Below, piece after piece: positions 32,760-33,109 of a stretch of DNA of 33,109 bases. Position 1 is the stretch's first letter, and every line of letters begins with the position of its first letter. The notes under the pieces are model-generated. The model did not search any database. It was not told where the DNA came from and worked only from the letters and a program-made list of their open reading frames with translations. The stretch covers positions 1 to 33,109 of the forward strand of contig JAYMTA010000257.1 in NCBI GenBank assembly GCA_036897625.1. Direction: 5' to 3'. The stretch is from Pelargonium cotyledonis. Taxonomy: Eukaryota; Streptophyta; Magnoliopsida; Geraniales; Geraniaceae. Made by a program: the position numbers and the translations under genes.

Positions 32760-33109
32760 TTATAGGACTTTGGGATAACCATTAGACTTCAATATCACAC
32801 CCAATTGAGTACTTATACTTTAATTGGGAACTCAATTCAATACCTACCATTATCTCCCGCCAAAAAAACCGTTAAGTCTTACATACGTGAACAAAAATGC
32901 TGATGTGGACGCTGACATCAGTAATGACGTGTACTAGAGGTGGCCGATGTGGCAAAACTGATTATTTGAAAATAAAATAATAAGTTTTAATGATAAATTA
33001 CCATTATACCCTCAACTTGTTTTCAAATTTATGAAAAATACCATTACACTTTATTCTTTTCTCCTCCCTCCCTCTTTCCGGCACCACCACCTCCGGTCAC
33101 ACACACCGG
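32760..33109. repeat. Probable dispersed repeat at the right edge (incomplete)
   Basis: The style changes to phrases such as CAATTGAGTACTTATACTTTAATTGGGAACTCAATT, ACCGTTAAGTCTTACATACGTG and CTGATGTGGACGCTGACATCAG (the last an imperfect inverted repeat, about 32899-32922; quoted only in part elsewhere). From memory, similar strings recur near many plant genes as parts of transposon-derived repeats. It ends in pyrimidine- and CACC-rich sequence cut by the window edge, which could instead be the 5' leader of a next gene. The class cannot be decided. Confidence 0.35.

Overview
The window is nuclear DNA from a flowering plant. Genes are split by short, AT-rich GT-AG introns, exon translations match land-plant families, one tRNA is present, and the gaps hold retroposon scars and microsatellites. 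The proteins look like those of a rosid eudicot. Rosaceae is a guess I cannot prove from sequence alone. There is no CRISPR array, operon or bacterial feature.

Layout, left to right. (1) 181-268 (+): last exon of an unidentified gene that starts outside the window. (2) 3335-6836 (-): six coding exons of a PMT14-type DUF248 (pectin) methyltransferase, with a 5' UTR intron and a microsatellite-rich leader near 8 kb. (3) 9019-12764 (-): ten-exon MAN1/Src1-C-terminal (MSC) domain membrane protein. (4) 14420-15547 (+): VPS55 endosomal membrane protein. It is divergent from gene 3 across a promoter carrying four site II motifs. (5) 16391-16708 (-): small conserved plant protein of unknown role, convergent with VPS55. 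(6) 16954-18696: two retroposon bodies back to back, set off by three copies of one target-site sequence. (7) 19435-19517 (+): tRNA-Leu(UAA). (8) 19642-23253 (+): an intron-containing but broken copy of the phosphoacetylglucosamine mutase gene DRT101/AGM. (9) 25128-26069 (-): intronless membrane-anchored MYB (maMYB). (10) 26886-28101 (-): expansin-like B (EXLB1). (11) 30495-32571 (+): SGPP-type HAD sugar phosphatase. The right edge (from about 32.76 kb) looks like the start of a dispersed repeat.

The genes are ordinary neighbours on a chromosome, not a pathway, although two (PMT14, EXLB1) act on cell-wall polysaccharides and two (VPS55, MSC protein) are membrane proteins. I see no undescribed multi-gene system. 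The most informative observations are the decay of the DRT101 copy, including loss of its sugar-binding motif; the nested retroposon with a triplicated target site; an almost body-less retroposition scar at 30106-30159; an in-frame, stop-free intron in EXLB1; a two-codon uORF just upstream of VPS55; and a Gly-to-Glu change in a conserved PMT motif. Exon boundaries were read by eye from splice signals, reading phase and remembered family sequences. No alignment or transcript data were available.
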